Below, piece by piece: positions 54,333 through 64,000 of a stretch of DNA of 64,000 nucleotides; position 1 is the stretch's first letter, and every line of letters starts with the position of its first letter. The DNA lies in contig NZ_ML636798.1 in NCBI RefSeq assembly GCF_006476065.1, positions 310,001-374,000 of the forward strand, in the 5' to 3' direction. Below the pieces are notes generated by a model. The model was not told the DNA's origin, searched no databases, and was given only the letters and a program-made list of their open reading frames with translations. The position numbers and the translations under genes were made by a program. The stretch is from Cognatiluteimonas lumbrici (GTDB lineage: Bacteria; Pseudomonadota; Gammaproteobacteria; Xanthomonadales; Xanthomonadaceae).

Positions 54333-55943
54333 CTACATCCGGAACACGCCGTAGCGCGGCGGCCCTTCGATCGGGGCGTTGAGGCTGGCCGAGATGCCCA
54401 ATCCAAGCACGCGGCGCGTGTCGGCCGGGTCGATGATGCCGTCGTCCCACAGGCGCGCGGTCGCGTACCAGGGGCTGCCCTGGGTCTCGTACTGCTCGCG
54501 GATCGGGGCCTTGAACGCGTCCTCCTCCTCCGCGCTCCAGCTGCCGCCGCGGGCCTCGATGCCTTCGCGCTTGACCGTGGCCAGCACGCTGGCCGCCTGC
54601 TCGCCGCCCATCACCGAGATCCGCGCGTTCGGCCACATCCACAGGAAGCGGCCGCCGTAGGCGCGGCCGTTCATCGCGTAGTTGCCGGCGCCGAAGCTGC
54701 CGCCGATGACCACGGTGAACTTCGGCACGTGCGAGCAGGCGACGGCGGTGACCATCTTGGCGCCGTCGCGGGCGATCCCGGAGTGCTCGTACTTCTTGCC
54801 GACCATGAAGCCGGTGATGTTCTGCAGGAACACCAACGGGATGCCGCGCTGGTTGCACAGCTCGATGAAGTGCGTGCCCTTGAGCGCGCTCTCGGAGAAC
54901 AGGATGCCGTTGTTGGCGACGATGCCGACCGGATAGCCGTGCAGGTGCGCGAAGCCGCACACCAGGGTCTTGCCGTAGCGCGCCTTGAACTCCTGCAGCT
55001 CGCTGCCGTCCACGATGCGCGCGATCACCTCGCGGATGTCGAACGGGCGGCGCGGATCCTTCGGCACGATGCCGTACAGCTCCTCGGCCGGGTACAGCGG
55101 CTCGCGGACCTCGCGCGTGGCTAGCGGCAACTGCTTGCGGCGGTTGAAGCCGCCGACGATGTCGCGCGCGATCTGCAGCGCGTGGCGGTCGTCCTCGGCG
55201 AAGTGGTCGGCGACGCCGGAGATGGAGGTGTGCACATCGGCGCCGCCCAGGGTCTCGGCATCCACGACTTCGCCGGTCGCGGCCTTCACCAGTGGCGGCC
55301 CGCCGAGGAAGATCGTGCCTTGCTCCTTGACGATGATCGACTCGTCGCTCATCGCTGGCACGTAGGCGCCGCCGGCCGTGCATGAGCCCATCACCACCGC
55401 GACTTGCGGGATGTTTTCCGCGCTCATCCGCGCCTGGTTGTAGAAGATGCGGCCGAAGTGCTCCTTGTCGGGGAACACCTCGTCCTGCAGCGGCAGGAAG
55501 GCGCCGCCGGAGTCCACCAGGTAGATGCAGGGCAGGCGGTTCTCGCGTGCGATCTCCTGCGCGCGCAGGTGCTTCTTGACCGTCATCGGGAAGTAGGTGC
55601 CGCCCTTGACGGTGGCGTCGTTGGCCACGACCACCACCTCCTGGCCCATCACCCGGCCGATGCCGCAGACCATGCCGGCCGCGGGGGCCTGGCCGTCGTA
55701 CATGTCCTCGGCCGCGAGCGGCGCGATCTCGAGGAAGGGCGAGGCCGGGTCGAGCAGGGCGATGATGCGGTCGCGCACCAGCAGCTTGCCGCGGGCGACG
55801 TGCTTGCCGCGCGCCTTCTCGCCGCCGCCGTCGGCGGCACGGGCCAGGCGGCGGTCGAGTTCGGCAACCAGCGCACGGTGGAAGTCGGCGTTGTCGCGGA
55901 ACTCCTGCGATCGCGGATCGAGTTGCGAGGTGATGGCGGCCAT
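54333..55943 (-). CDS. liuB: Methylcrotonyl-CoA carboxylase carboxyltransferase beta subunit
   Basis: 536 aa, the usual length. The carboxyltransferase fold shows [57 protein letters not shown] and [36 protein letters not shown]. It pairs with the alpha subunit at 45990-48002, about 6.3 kb away, with BCCT, bactofilin and the iron permease between. It is a split arrangement compared with a classical liu operon. Confidence 0.93.
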   Translation of the reverse strand: MAAITSQLDPRSQEFRDNADFHRALVAELDRRLARAADGGGEKARGKHVARGKLLVRDRIIALLDPASPFLEIAPLAAEDMYDGQAPAAGMVCGIGRVMGQEVVVVANDATVKGGTYFPMTVKKHLRAQEIARENRLPCIYLVDSGGAFLPLQDEVFPDKEHFGRIFYNQARMSAENIPQVAVVMGSCTAGGAYVPAMSDESIIVKEQGTIFLGGPPLVKAATGEVVDAETLGGADVHTSISGVADHFAEDDRHALQIARDIVGGFNRRKQLPLATREVREPLYPAEELYGIVPKDPRRPFDIREVIARIVDGSELQEFKARYGKTLVCGFAHLHGYPVGIVANNGILFSESALKGTHFIELCNQRGIPLVFLQNITGFMVGKKYEHSGIARDGAKMVTAVACSHVPKFTVVIGGSFGAGNYAMNGRAYGGRFLWMWPNARISVMGGEQAASVLATVKREGIEARGGSWSAEEEDAFKAPIREQYETQGSPWYATARLWDDGIIDPADTRRVLGLGISASLNAPIEGPPRYGVFRM

Positions 55944-55964
55944 CCGCCGATTGTAGGGGCAAAA

Positions 55965-55990
55965 AAAAGACCCGCCGGAGCGGGTCTTTT
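55965..55990 (-). terminator. Rho-independent terminator after the 56013 lipoprotein gene
   Basis: AAAAGACCCGC / GCGGGTCTTTT stem with a CGGA loop. On the minus strand it is followed by a T8 run (55961-55968). It separates the lipoprotein transcripts from the carboxylase beta gene. Confidence 0.88.
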
Positions 55991-56012
55991 CTCGAAGCGA
56001 CGGAGTGGTGGC

Positions 56013-56348
56013 TCAGTCGTTCTCGCCGTCGATGGCGACGTCGGCTTCCTGCGCGGCCTCGTTGGTCTCGGCGGCAGCCTGGTCGGCGGCGGCGGAGACT
56101 TCCGCGGCGGCGTCCTGGGTGTTGCCGGCGATCTCGCTCACGGCCTCGCCGGTGGCGGCGGCAGCGGCTTCGGCGCCCTGCTCGACCATCTCGCCGGTGG
56201 CGGAAATGGCGTCGGAAGCCTCGGCGCCGGCGGCGTCGGCGGCGGCAGCGGCCTCGGCGGCCTCCTGCTGGGCGGCCGGGGTCTCGTTCTTGCAGGCCGA
56301 CAGCGCCAGCACGGCGGCAGCGGCGATGACCAGAAGCTTGGTGTTCAT
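56013..56348 (-). CDS. Ala/Glu-rich small lipoprotein (second of a pair)
   Basis: 111 aa. The lipobox is LSAC in KLLVIAAAAVLALSACKNETPAAQ, so it is probably a lipid-anchored envelope protein. The mature part is about half Ala with Glu/Asp (QEAAEAAAAADAAGAEASDA, then EVSAAADQAAAETNEAAQEAD), predicted to be a long, acidic alpha-helix. Function unknown. Its neighbour is a paralogue of similar composition. Confidence 0.75.
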   Translation of the reverse strand: MNTKLLVIAAAAVLALSACKNETPAAQQEAAEAAAAADAAGAEASDAISATGEMVEQGAEAAAAATGEAVSEIAGNTQDAAAEVSAAADQAAAETNEAAQEADVAIDGEND

Positions 56349-56379
56349 GACTCTCTCCTCATGGATGTCCGTCGAACGG

Positions 56380-56401
56380 AAAAGCCGCCGTTGCCGGCGG
56401 C
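56380..56401 (-). terminator. Rho-independent terminator between the two lipoprotein genes
   Basis: On the minus strand GCCGCCG-GCAA-CGGCGGC-TTTT. It ends transcription of the 56428-56805 gene or attenuates read-through to the 56013-56348 gene. Confidence 0.75.
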
Positions 56402-56427
56402 TCTCCGTAACCAGACCGAAGCCGGTC

Positions 56428-56805
56428 TTACTGGCCGTCGGTGTTGTTCTCGGCGTCGGCCGAAGCAGCAGCTTCCTCGGCGGCGTCCTGCGCCTGCTCG
56501 GCGGCGTCGGCCGCGTTCTCGGCAGCGTCGGCGGCGTCGTCGGCGTCGCCCATGTCGGTCGCCGAAGCAGCGGCGTCGGCCGAGGTGGAGGCAGCGTCGG
56601 CGGCGGCGGCAGCGGCGTCGGCCGAAGCCTGGGCGGCGTCGGCGGCGTCCATGTCACCCGCCATGGCGGCGTTGTCGGCGGCTTCCTGGGCCTCGTTCGC
56701 GGCCTCGGCGGCCTCGGCGGCCGAGTCAGCGGCCTGCTGCTGGTTGGTGCACGCAGCCAGGGCAAGGCCCATGGCAATGGCGAGCAGCGCCTTGTTGATG
56801 GTCAT
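56428..56805 (-). CDS. Ala/Asp-rich small lipoprotein (first of a pair)
   Basis: 125 aa. Signal with lipobox in ALLAIAMGLALAACTNQQQAAD. The mature part repeats Ala/Asp/Glu blocks (ADAAENAADAAEQAQDAAEEAA, with SADAAASATDMGDADDAAD before it), giving a highly acidic, helix-prone, low-complexity protein. It is a paralogue of the 56013-56348 product by design, not by close identity. It may be an Lpp-like periplasmic spacer or a stress protein; no known function. Confidence 0.75.
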   Translation of the reverse strand: MTINKALLAIAMGLALAACTNQQQAADSAAEAAEAANEAQEAADNAAMAGDMDAADAAQASADAAAAAADAASTSADAAASATDMGDADDAADAAENAADAAEQAQDAAEEAAASADAENNTDGQ

Positions 56806-56927
56806 GAAATATTTCCTCGTCGTTGAGTTTGGCAACGCGCAACTGCGCGCCGATAACATGATGACAACCCCATGTCGCCTGTCAAGCGGCAGGGCGTCTT
56901 TTTTTGGTTAAAAAATCATTCGTCCTT

Positions 56928-58103
56928 TCACGCCATTTCCACGGCGACTGCGGTTGCTTCGCCGCCGCCGATGCACAGGGAAGCCACCCCGCGCTTACCG
57001 CCCCGGGCCTGCAGGGCATGCACCAGGGTGACCAGCAGGCGGGCGCCGCTGGCGCCGATCGGGTGGCCGAGGGCGACCGCCCCGCCGTTGACGTTGAGCC
57101 GGTCATGGGGGATGCCCAGGTCGGTCATCGGCGCCATGGCCACGCACGAGAAGGCCTCGTTGACCTCGAACAGGTCCACGTCGCCGACCGACCAGCCAGC
57201 CTTGTCCAGCACGCTGCGCAGGGCCGAGACCGGGGCGGTGGTGAACCACTCCGGCTCCTGCGAGTGGGTGGCATGGGCGACGATCCGCGCGACCGGCTTC
57301 AGCCCGCGGGCGGCGGCCTCGTCGGCCGACATCAGCACGGTGGCGGCGGCGCCGTCGGAGATCTTCGAGGACGAGGCGGCGGTCAGCACGCCTTCCTTGC
57401 CGAAGGCCGGGCGCAGGCCGGGGATCTTCGCCGGGTCGATCCGGCCGGGCTCCTCGTCGGTATCCACCACGACTTCGCCCTTGCGGGTCTTGACCGTCAC
57501 CGGGACGATCTCGGCCTTGAACGCGCCGGAGGCGACGGCTTCCTGCGCGCGACGCACGCTCTCGGCCGAGAACGCGTCCAGCCTGGCGCGGTCGTAGCCG
57601 TACTTGTTGCAGGCCATGTCGCCGAACACGCCCATGGCCTTGCCGTCGTAGGGGTTGGTCAGGCCGTCGTGGGCCATGTGGTCCAGGAACTCGGCGCTGC
57701 CGTAGCGGATGCCGGTGCGCGAGCCGTTGAGCAGGTGCGGGGCGTTGGTCATGGACTCCATGCCGCCGGCGACGACCACCCTGGCCGAGCCGGCCTTGAT
57801 GGCGTCGTGGGCCAGCATCACCGCCTTCATGCCCGAGCCGCACACCTTGTTGATGGTGGTGCAGCCGGCCGCCGGCGGGATGCCGGCGCCGAGCGCGGCC
57901 TGGCGGGCGGGCGCCTGGCCGAGGCCGGCCGGCAGCACGCAACCCATGATCACCTCGTCCACCTGGTCGGCGGCGAGCCCGGCGTGCTCGAGCGCGCCGC
58001 GGATCGCGGTGCTTCCCAGGACAGGCGTGGGCACCCCGGTGAACTGGCCGAGGAGGGAACCGATGGCGGTGCGCTTCGCACCGACGATCACGACATCCGA
58101 CAT
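56928..58103 (-). CDS. Acetyl-CoA C-acyltransferase (thiolase)
   Basis: 391-aa thiolase II-type enzyme. The nucleophilic Cys is in INKVCGSGMKA, the His in GGAVALGHPIGASGAR and the second Cys in ASLCIGGGEA. It makes or cleaves acetoacetyl-CoA or other 3-ketoacyl-CoAs, and could take acetoacetyl-CoA onward from leucine breakdown if a CoA transferase is present. The ATG at 58103 (SDVVIVGAKRTAIGSLLG). The preceding minus-strand genes in transcription order are IVD/LeuDH, with the autotransporter between. Confidence 0.92.
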   Translation of the reverse strand: MSDVVIVGAKRTAIGSLLGQFTGVPTPVLGSTAIRGALEHAGLAADQVDEVIMGCVLPAGLGQAPARQAALGAGIPPAAGCTTINKVCGSGMKAVMLAHDAIKAGSARVVVAGGMESMTNAPHLLNGSRTGIRYGSAEFLDHMAHDGLTNPYDGKAMGVFGDMACNKYGYDRARLDAFSAESVRRAQEAVASGAFKAEIVPVTVKTRKGEVVVDTDEEPGRIDPAKIPGLRPAFGKEGVLTAASSSKISDGAAATVLMSADEAAARGLKPVARIVAHATHSQEPEWFTTAPVSALRSVLDKAGWSVGDVDLFEVNEAFSCVAMAPMTDLGIPHDRLNVNGGAVALGHPIGASGARLLVTLVHALQARGGKRGVASLCIGGGEATAVAVEMA

Positions 58104-58243
58104 GCTGACTCCGTTGGGTTTGTGACGGCCTCGCCGCATGTCGCGATTATCGCACCTGCTGCCGATGCCCGAAGAATTTGCATAATGGGCCAGCGGTGCG
58201 CAGCAGTTCCGCGGGGGTGGATGGCGCGCCGGGATGCGGAACC

Positions 58244-61198
58244 ATGTCCAAGCCTGATCGTCTTTCGAGTCCCTGCGCGCTCTCGGCCCTGGCCTGCGCC
58301 ATCGCCCTTGGCCTGGCTGCCTGCGGTGGTGGCGGCGGCAACGTCCGCGCCACCCCGCCGCCGCCGGTGGTGCCGGGCGGCACCGGCCCGGACTTCACCC
58401 CGACCGTACCCACCGATACCTCGCTGACCCAGGTGAACCCGCCGTCGGTGCCGGGGCGCGGGGCGCCGGTCAGCTTCGCCGACCCGAGCCTCAGCGAGCA
58501 CCTGGTCCTGATCAACGCGGCCGGCGCCCTGGGCGCGGGCCTGCGCGGCGCCGGCGTGACCATCGGCTTCGTGGACTCGGGCGTGAACCGCAACCACCCG
58601 ACGCTCGCCGGCCGGGTCACCGCCAACTTCGTCAACGTCAACCCGGCCACCAACGACCTCAGCGTGGACGACAAGGTCGGCCACGGCACCATCGTCGCCT
58701 CGCTCGCCGCCGGGCGCGCGGCCACCGGCCAGTACCTCAATTCCGACGGCAGCAACTCCGGCCAGACCGGGCGCTGGGGCGGCGGCGTGGCGCAGGACGC
58801 CACGGTGGTGTCGTCGCGCATCATCTCCGACGAGCCGCCCGAAGACGACGGCTCGGGCGAGGGCAACGAGATCGGCGCCGGGCAGGGCTACGGCGACTAC
58901 TTCCGCGCGATCAATGGCCAGCTCGCGGACGCGGGCGCAAGGATCATCAACAACTCCTGGGGCGGCCTGTACTGGAACGATCCGGCGCTCACCACCGAGC
59001 TGGCCAACGCGTGGAAGGACTTCGTGGTCAACCGCGGCGGCATCATCGTGTTCGCCAACGGCAACTCCGGCCGCAACGCCGCGTTGCGCCCCGAGCCGTC
59101 GGACAACGCGCGCCTGCCGACGCTGGCCAACGACGCCGCCCTCGAGAAGGGCTGGCTGGCGGTGGCGGCGCTCGATCCCGACAACCCGACCCAGCTCACC
59201 GACTATTCGCAGGAGTGCGGCTCGGCGATGAACTACTGCCTGGCCGCACCCGGCGACGTCGTGTTCATCGACCCCGACGCTACCTCGCAGGCGAACAGCG
59301 GGTTGTACGTCGGCGGCGGCACCTCGTTCGCGGCCCCGCTGGTGTCGGGCGCGGCGGCGGTGGTGTGGGCGGCGTTCCCGTACTTCAGCAACGACCTGGT
59401 GCGGCAGTCGATCCTCGGCGGCGCCAGGGACCTGGGCGCACCGGGCGTGGACCCGGTGTTCGGCTGGGGCCTGCTCGACGTCACCAAGGCCGCCAACGGC
59501 CCGAGCGTGTTCGCCTGGGGCGACGTCAGCGTGTCGTTCACCGGCAGCTCGGTGTGGCGCAACGCGATCAGCGGCAGCGGCGGGCTGACCAAGTCCGGCT
59601 CCGGCACGCTGACCCTGACCGAGCGCAGCACCTACACCGGCGACACCCGGCTGCTGCAGGGCGGCCTGTACCTGCGCGGCGGCAGCGCCAACTCCGACCT
59701 GTTCGTCAGCCAGGGCGCGACGCTGTGGCTCGGCGGCATGGCGCCGGCTGTGGACAACAAGGGTCGCCTGCTGGCATCGGCTTCCGGGAACGTCGGTGCC
59801 GAGACCTTCGTGCAGTCGGCCACCGGCAACCTCGGCGTGTGGCTGGGCAACCCGTTCCGGGTGACCGGGCAGGCCAGCCTCGACGGGCAGGTGAGCATCC
59901 TCGGCGTCAAGCAGGGCTACACCACCAGTTCGCGCGAGACCCTGCTCACGGCCGGTTCGATCACCGGCACGTTCGACACGCTGCGGGCGGCGCCGAACGT
60001 GTTCCTCGACGCCTCGCTGAGCTACGACCCGACCAACGTGTTCCTCGACATCAAGCGCATCGACGTCACCAAGGCGGCCGCGGGCATGGGCCTGGCGGGC
60101 ATCAGCATCGCCTCGGCGCAGCGGGTCGAGTCGGCCATGGGCGCGATCGACGCGCAGCTTGCAGGCACCGCGCCGGCCGGCATCGGCGGCGCCTTCATCG
60201 ACGCCGCGGGCGCGCTGCAGCAGTCCGGCAGCGTGGCCAACGCCGACCTGTCGCTGCGCAGCCTCGGCGGGCAGCTGCACGCGGCCTCGTCGGCGCTGAC
60301 CTTCGACACCATCGACGCCGGGCGCAAGGCGCTCGGCGCGCGCCTCGACCGGGTGGCGGCGCAGCCGCGCGCGGCCGGCGGCTGGTACCGCGACCTCGCC
60401 AGCAGCGGCACGCTGGCGCAGGCTGGGCACGACAGCATGGCGCTGGACGCGCAGGGCCAGATGATCGGCAACGACTGGCGCGTCGGCGACAGCGACGCGG
60501 TGGTCGGCCTGGCCATGAACCGCGTGCGCCAGGCCGGCTGGATCGGTGCGCTCGGCGACCGCAGCCGCGGCGAGCAGCGCGAGGTCCAGCTCTACGCGGC
60601 CGGCTGGCACGGCGACTGGCAGCTCCAGGGCCAGCTCGCGGCCGGCGGCTTCGAGCGCGAGATGCAGCGCAACCTGCTGCTCGGCAACGCTCGCGACACC
60701 GTCGGCACCTCGCTGTCGGGCCGCTACCAGAGCGCGTTCGTGGAGGCGGGACGCCGCTTCGACGTCGCCGGCGTGGCGCTGACGCCGTACCTCGGCACGC
60801 AGTACGCGCGGATCGACAACGACGGCTTCGCCGAGAGCGGCGACACCGGCTTCGGCCTGCGCGCCGAGGCCTGGAACAGCAGCCGCTGGCAGGGCTTCGC
60901 CGGCCTGCGCGCGGTGCGCGGCTGGACGCTGGGCGACGTGGCCTTGCGCGCCGACGCGCGCGCCGAGTGGCAGCAGACACTGGCGTCGCAAGGCCAGATG
61001 TTCGAGGCCAGCTTCACCGGCGTGGAGCAGTGGTCGCCGCTGCAGGGCATGGGCCTGGCCGACCACGCCGCAACCTTCGGCGCCGGCCTCTCCGCCCTGT
61101 TCGGCGACAACGCCCTCCTGCGCCTCGACGCCGCAAGCCGCCGCACGCCGCTCGGCACCAGCAACACACTGTCGCTACAGGGCCAGTTCCGCTTCTAG
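58244..61198 (+). CDS. Lipoprotein-type subtilisin (S8) autotransporter
   Basis: 984 aa. The signal with lipobox is LALAACGGGGG-like (IALGLAACGGGGG), so it is lipidated before secretion, as in NalP. An S8 peptidase domain carries Asp111 (GFVDSGVN), His147 (VGHGTIV) and Ser361 (GGTSFAAPLVSG). A passenger-associated repeat stretch follows (GSGGLTKSGSGTLTLTERSTYTGDTRLLQGGL). The C-terminal beta-barrel of about 270 residues ends in QGQFRF with a terminal Phe. An intact catalytic triad suggests surface proteolysis. The ATG at 58244 is chosen by the signal peptide. Confidence 0.92.
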   Translation: MSKPDRLSSPCALSALACAIALGLAACGGGGGNVRATPPPPVVPGGTGPDFTPTVPTDTSLTQVNPPSVPGRGAPVSFADPSLSEHLVLINAAGALGAGLRGAGVTIGFVDSGVNRNHPTLAGRVTANFVNVNPATNDLSVDDKVGHGTIVASLAAGRAATGQYLNSDGSNSGQTGRWGGGVAQDATVVSSRIISDEPPEDDGSGEGNEIGAGQGYGDYFRAINGQLADAGARIINNSWGGLYWNDPALTTELANAWKDFVVNRGGIIVFANGNSGRNAALRPEPSDNARLPTLANDAALEKGWLAVAALDPDNPTQLTDYSQECGSAMNYCLAAPGDVVFIDPDATSQANSGLYVGGGTSFAAPLVSGAAAVVWAAFPYFSNDLVRQSILGGARDLGAPGVDPVFGWGLLDVTKAANGPSVFAWGDVSVSFTGSSVWRNAISGSGGLTKSGSGTLTLTERSTYTGDTRLLQGGLYLRGGSANSDLFVSQGATLWLGGMAPAVDNKGRLLASASGNVGAETFVQSATGNLGVWLGNPFRVTGQASLDGQVSILGVKQGYTTSSRETLLTAGSITGTFDTLRAAPNVFLDASLSYDPTNVFLDIKRIDVTKAAAGMGLAGISIASAQRVESAMGAIDAQLAGTAPAGIGGAFIDAAGALQQSGSVANADLSLRSLGGQLHAASSALTFDTIDAGRKALGARLDRVAAQPRAAGGWYRDLASSGTLAQAGHDSMALDAQGQMIGNDWRVGDSDAVVGLAMNRVRQAGWIGALGDRSRGEQREVQLYAAGWHGDWQLQGQLAAGGFEREMQRNLLLGNARDTVGTSLSGRYQSAFVEAGRRFDVAGVALTPYLGTQYARIDNDGFAESGDTGFGLRAEAWNSSRWQGFAGLRAVRGWTLGDVALRADARAEWQQTLASQGQMFEASFTGVEQWSPLQGMGLADHAATFGAGLSALFGDNALLRLDAASRRTPLGTSNTLSLQGQFRF

Positions 61199-61208
61199 AG
61201 CATTTTCA

Positions 61209-61302
61209 GCCACAGATTTCACTGATTTGAAAACGATCTGCACGAGATCTTTTTATACAAAAAATCCGCTGTGATCCTTTTCCAATCTGTGGGATCTGTG
61301 GC
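61209..61302. mobile_element. MITE-like inverted-repeat element without a gene (copy C)
   Basis: Arms GCCACAGATTTCACTGATT (61209-61227) and the complement of 61284-61302 (GCCACAGATCCCACAGATT) agree at 16 of 19 positions. Inward they continue GAAAACGATC against GAAAAGGATC. The 94-bp element has no gene and lies between the convergent autotransporter (ending 61198) and the isovaleryl-CoA dehydrogenase gene, whose TAG starts at the element's last base. Confidence 0.7.
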
Positions 61303-62458
61303 TAATGCTTCCCGTCGAAGAGTTCGCGGCCGATGAGCATGCGGCGGATTTCGTTGGTGCCGGCGCCGATGGCGTAGAGCTTGGCGTCGCGCAGGATGCG
61401 GCCGGTGTCGAACTCGTTGATGTAGCCGTTGCCGCCGAGCGCCTGGATGCCTTCCAGCGCCACCTGCACCGCGGCCTCGCTGGCGTGCAGCAGGCACGAG
61501 GCCGCGTCCACGCGCGAGTCGTGGCCGGCGTCGTAGTCGCGCGCCACCTGGTAGGCGTAGGCGCGCGAGGACTGCAGCGCGGTGTACATGTCGGCGATCT
61601 TGGCCTGCATCAGTTCGAAGCAGCCGATCGGCTGGTCGAACTGCCTGCGTTCGCGCACGTAGGGCAGGGCGATGTCCAACGCCGCCTGCATCAGCCCGAT
61701 CGGGCCGCCGCTGAGCACCAGGCGCTCGGTATTGAGGCCGGACATCAGCACCCGCACGCCCTCGTTGACCTCGCCGAGCACGTTTTCGGCCGGGATCTCG
61801 CAATCCTCGAACACCAGCTCGCAGGTGTTGGAACCGCGCATGCCGAGCTTGTCCAGCTTCTGGGCGGTCGAGAAGCCCTTCATGCCCTTCTCGACGATGA
61901 AGGCGGTGATGCAGCGGCTGCCGGCGTCCTTCGGTGCGGTGCGCATGTACACGATCAGCACATCGGCCTCGGGGCCGTTGGTGATCCACATCTTGTTGCC
62001 GTTGGCGATCCAGACCCCGTCGCGCAGCTCGGCGCGGCAGGCCATCGAGCCGACCACGTCGGAGCCGGCGCCGGGCTCGCTCATCGCCAGCGCGCCCTTC
62101 CACTCGCCCGTGCACAGCTTCGGCAGGTACTTCGCGCGCTGCGCGTCGTTGCCGTTCTTGTACAGGTTGTTGACGCACAGGTTGGAGTGCGCGCCGTAGC
62201 TCAGGCCGACCGAGCCGGACGCGCGCGAGATCTCCTCCATCGCGACCACGTGGGCGAGGTAGCCCATGCCGCTGCCGCCGAACTCCTCGGGCACGGTGAG
62301 CCCGAGCAGGCCCATCTCGCCGAGCTTCGGCCACAGGTCCTGCGGGAAGGCGTTGTCGTGGTCGATCGCCGCTGCGCGCGGCGCGATCTCCGCCTGCGCG
62401 AAGCGATGGACCGCTTCGCGCAGGGCGTCTACCTCTTCACCTAGCGGGAAGGCCCGCA

Positions 62459-62459
<1 letters not shown>
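61302..62459 (-). CDS. liuA: Isovaleryl-CoA dehydrogenase
   Basis: 385-aa FAD acyl-CoA dehydrogenase. It carries [30 protein letters not shown], and the catalytic Glu of the IVD type in [20 protein letters not shown]. It ends [21 protein letters not shown]. The ATG at 62459 overlaps the leucine dehydrogenase stop (ATGA). It converts isovaleryl-CoA to 3-methylcrotonyl-CoA, the substrate of the carboxylase encoded about 6 kb away. Confidence 0.94.
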
Positions 62460-63559
<1,100 letters not shown>

Positions 63560-63766
63560 CGCGTGCTCCAGGGGCCGGCGGTCGTGTCGCGCTTCGCGGC
63601 CGACGCCAACTGTGTGTGGTAAGTCATTGAATCGCTTGTGGGTGGCGGCAGTCCGGGCGATGCCGCTCCGGCTGCAAGCGGCGATATTTTACGCGGGTCC
63701 GGGCTGAAAAGCCCGTGTCGACGGCCCCGGCAGCCGCCGACCCCGCGCTGGCCTATCCTTGGCCGG

Positions 63767-64000
63767 ATGCAGGATCCGACCCCGGGGCCAGACCCCGCCA
63801 GCCTCTGGGACCAGGCCGAACGGCTGCTCGCCGCGCGCGAGAACGCGCAGGCCGAGGCCGCCTACCGCCGGCTCACCGGCGTCCCGCGCTTCGCGCCGCT
63901 GGCGCACCTGCGGCTATCGCTGCTGGCGACCGCCGGCGGCCGTCACCGCGACGCGGTGGACGCGGCGCTGGCCGCGTACGAGACGCGGATCCCGGACCCC
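63767..64000 (+). CDS. Hypothetical protein, TPR-like N-terminus (partial, runs off right edge)
   Basis: 78 codons are visible. After a Pro/Asp-rich start, LWDQAERLLAARENAQAEAAYRRLTGVPRFAPLAHLRLSLLATAGGRHRDAVDAALAAY looks like Ala-rich helical pairs of a tetratricopeptide repeat. In relatives such N-termini can precede a sulfotransferase domain; nothing of that is visible here. Divergent from leucine dehydrogenase with a 207-nt gap. Confidence 0.55.
   Translation, partial: MQDPTPGPDPASLWDQAERLLAARENAQAEAAYRRLTGVPRFAPLAHLRLSLLATAGGRHRDAVDAALAAYETRIPDP

Noticed and set aside
56005-56911. Long plus-strand frames opposite the Ala-rich lipoprotein genes
   Set aside because: They are compositional shadows of GCG/GCC-rich Ala codons; the minus strand has lipoboxes, good starts and terminators.

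Overview
The window is very GC-rich, gene-dense chromosomal DNA that looks like a gammaproteobacterium of the Xanthomonadaceae/Lysobacteraceae (Lysobacter, Luteimonas or Xanthomonas relatives). The main evidence is the xanthomonad-type arginine cluster (N-acetylornithine carbamoyltransferase instead of ordinary OTC, plus a fused N-acetylglutamate kinase/synthase), REP palindromes that begin with GTAG or GTGG, and many operons stitched together by ATGA/GTGA overlaps. Genus is inference; no database search was possible.

Layout. 1-15831 (all minus): a metal-resistance and carbon-salvage block. Transcription runs from a His-rich secreted protein through CusC-CusB-CusA (Cu/Ag efflux), an RNA-type beta-CASP metallo-beta-lactamase, an AMP/thymidine-phosphorylase-like enzyme, a PRPP-synthetase-like enzyme, a divergent phosphoketolase, a UbiB-like kinase and a CPH-type CopB ATPase that runs off the left edge. 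15887-18935 (minus): cysS-sufE-MFS. 18973-27310 (plus): a secreted hypothetical, then a possible arginine-rich leader peptide with terminator, then argF'-argG-argE-argB/A-GNAT-argC-argH. 27421-33552 (plus): a DUF2235 lipoprotein, tRNA-Pro(CGG) on the minus strand, and hisS-hutH-like-phosphoesterase. 33629-38436 (minus): methionine salvage mtnB-mtnD-mtnC behind two APC permeases. 38617-40636 (plus): AGCS symporter and Nudix hydrolase. 40657-49259 (minus): EfpL, SDR, GNAT, a PAS-GGDEF-EAL protein, HMG-CoA lyase, methylcrotonyl-CoA carboxylase alpha, a small GxxExxY gene and methylglutaconyl-CoA hydratase. 49396-51330 (plus): a cytochrome c-FTR1 iron permease behind a predicted Fur box. 51371-58103 (minus): zinc-ribbon protein, bactofilin, BCCT transporter, methylcrotonyl-CoA carboxylase beta, two Ala-rich lipoproteins and a thiolase. 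58244-61198 (plus): a lipoprotein-type subtilisin autotransporter. 61302-63559 (minus): isovaleryl-CoA dehydrogenase and leucine dehydrogenase. 63767 to the end: start of a probable TPR protein.

Together the second half encodes a complete route from leucine to acetoacetate and acetyl-CoA (LeuDH, IVD, MCC alpha/beta, methylglutaconyl hydratase, HMG-CoA lyase), missing only the 2-oxoisocaproate dehydrogenase step. The first half couples arginine synthesis, His/Cys aminoacylation and copper defence.

The most interesting non-standard signal is an AT-rich inverted-repeat family (core GCCACAGATTTCACAGAT). One copy, 48010-48465, has a perfect 18-bp (about 32 bp extended) terminal inverted repeat that encloses exactly one gene, the PD-(D/E)xK-like GxxExxY protein, and sits inside the leucine operon. 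Two gene-less copies (34340-34422 and 61209-61302) sit at other gene boundaries. This looks like a small mobile unit plus MITE-like derivatives. Separately, GTAG-type REP elements repeatedly supply the stop codons of the genes they abut. No stretch of more than 300 bases lacks a gene.
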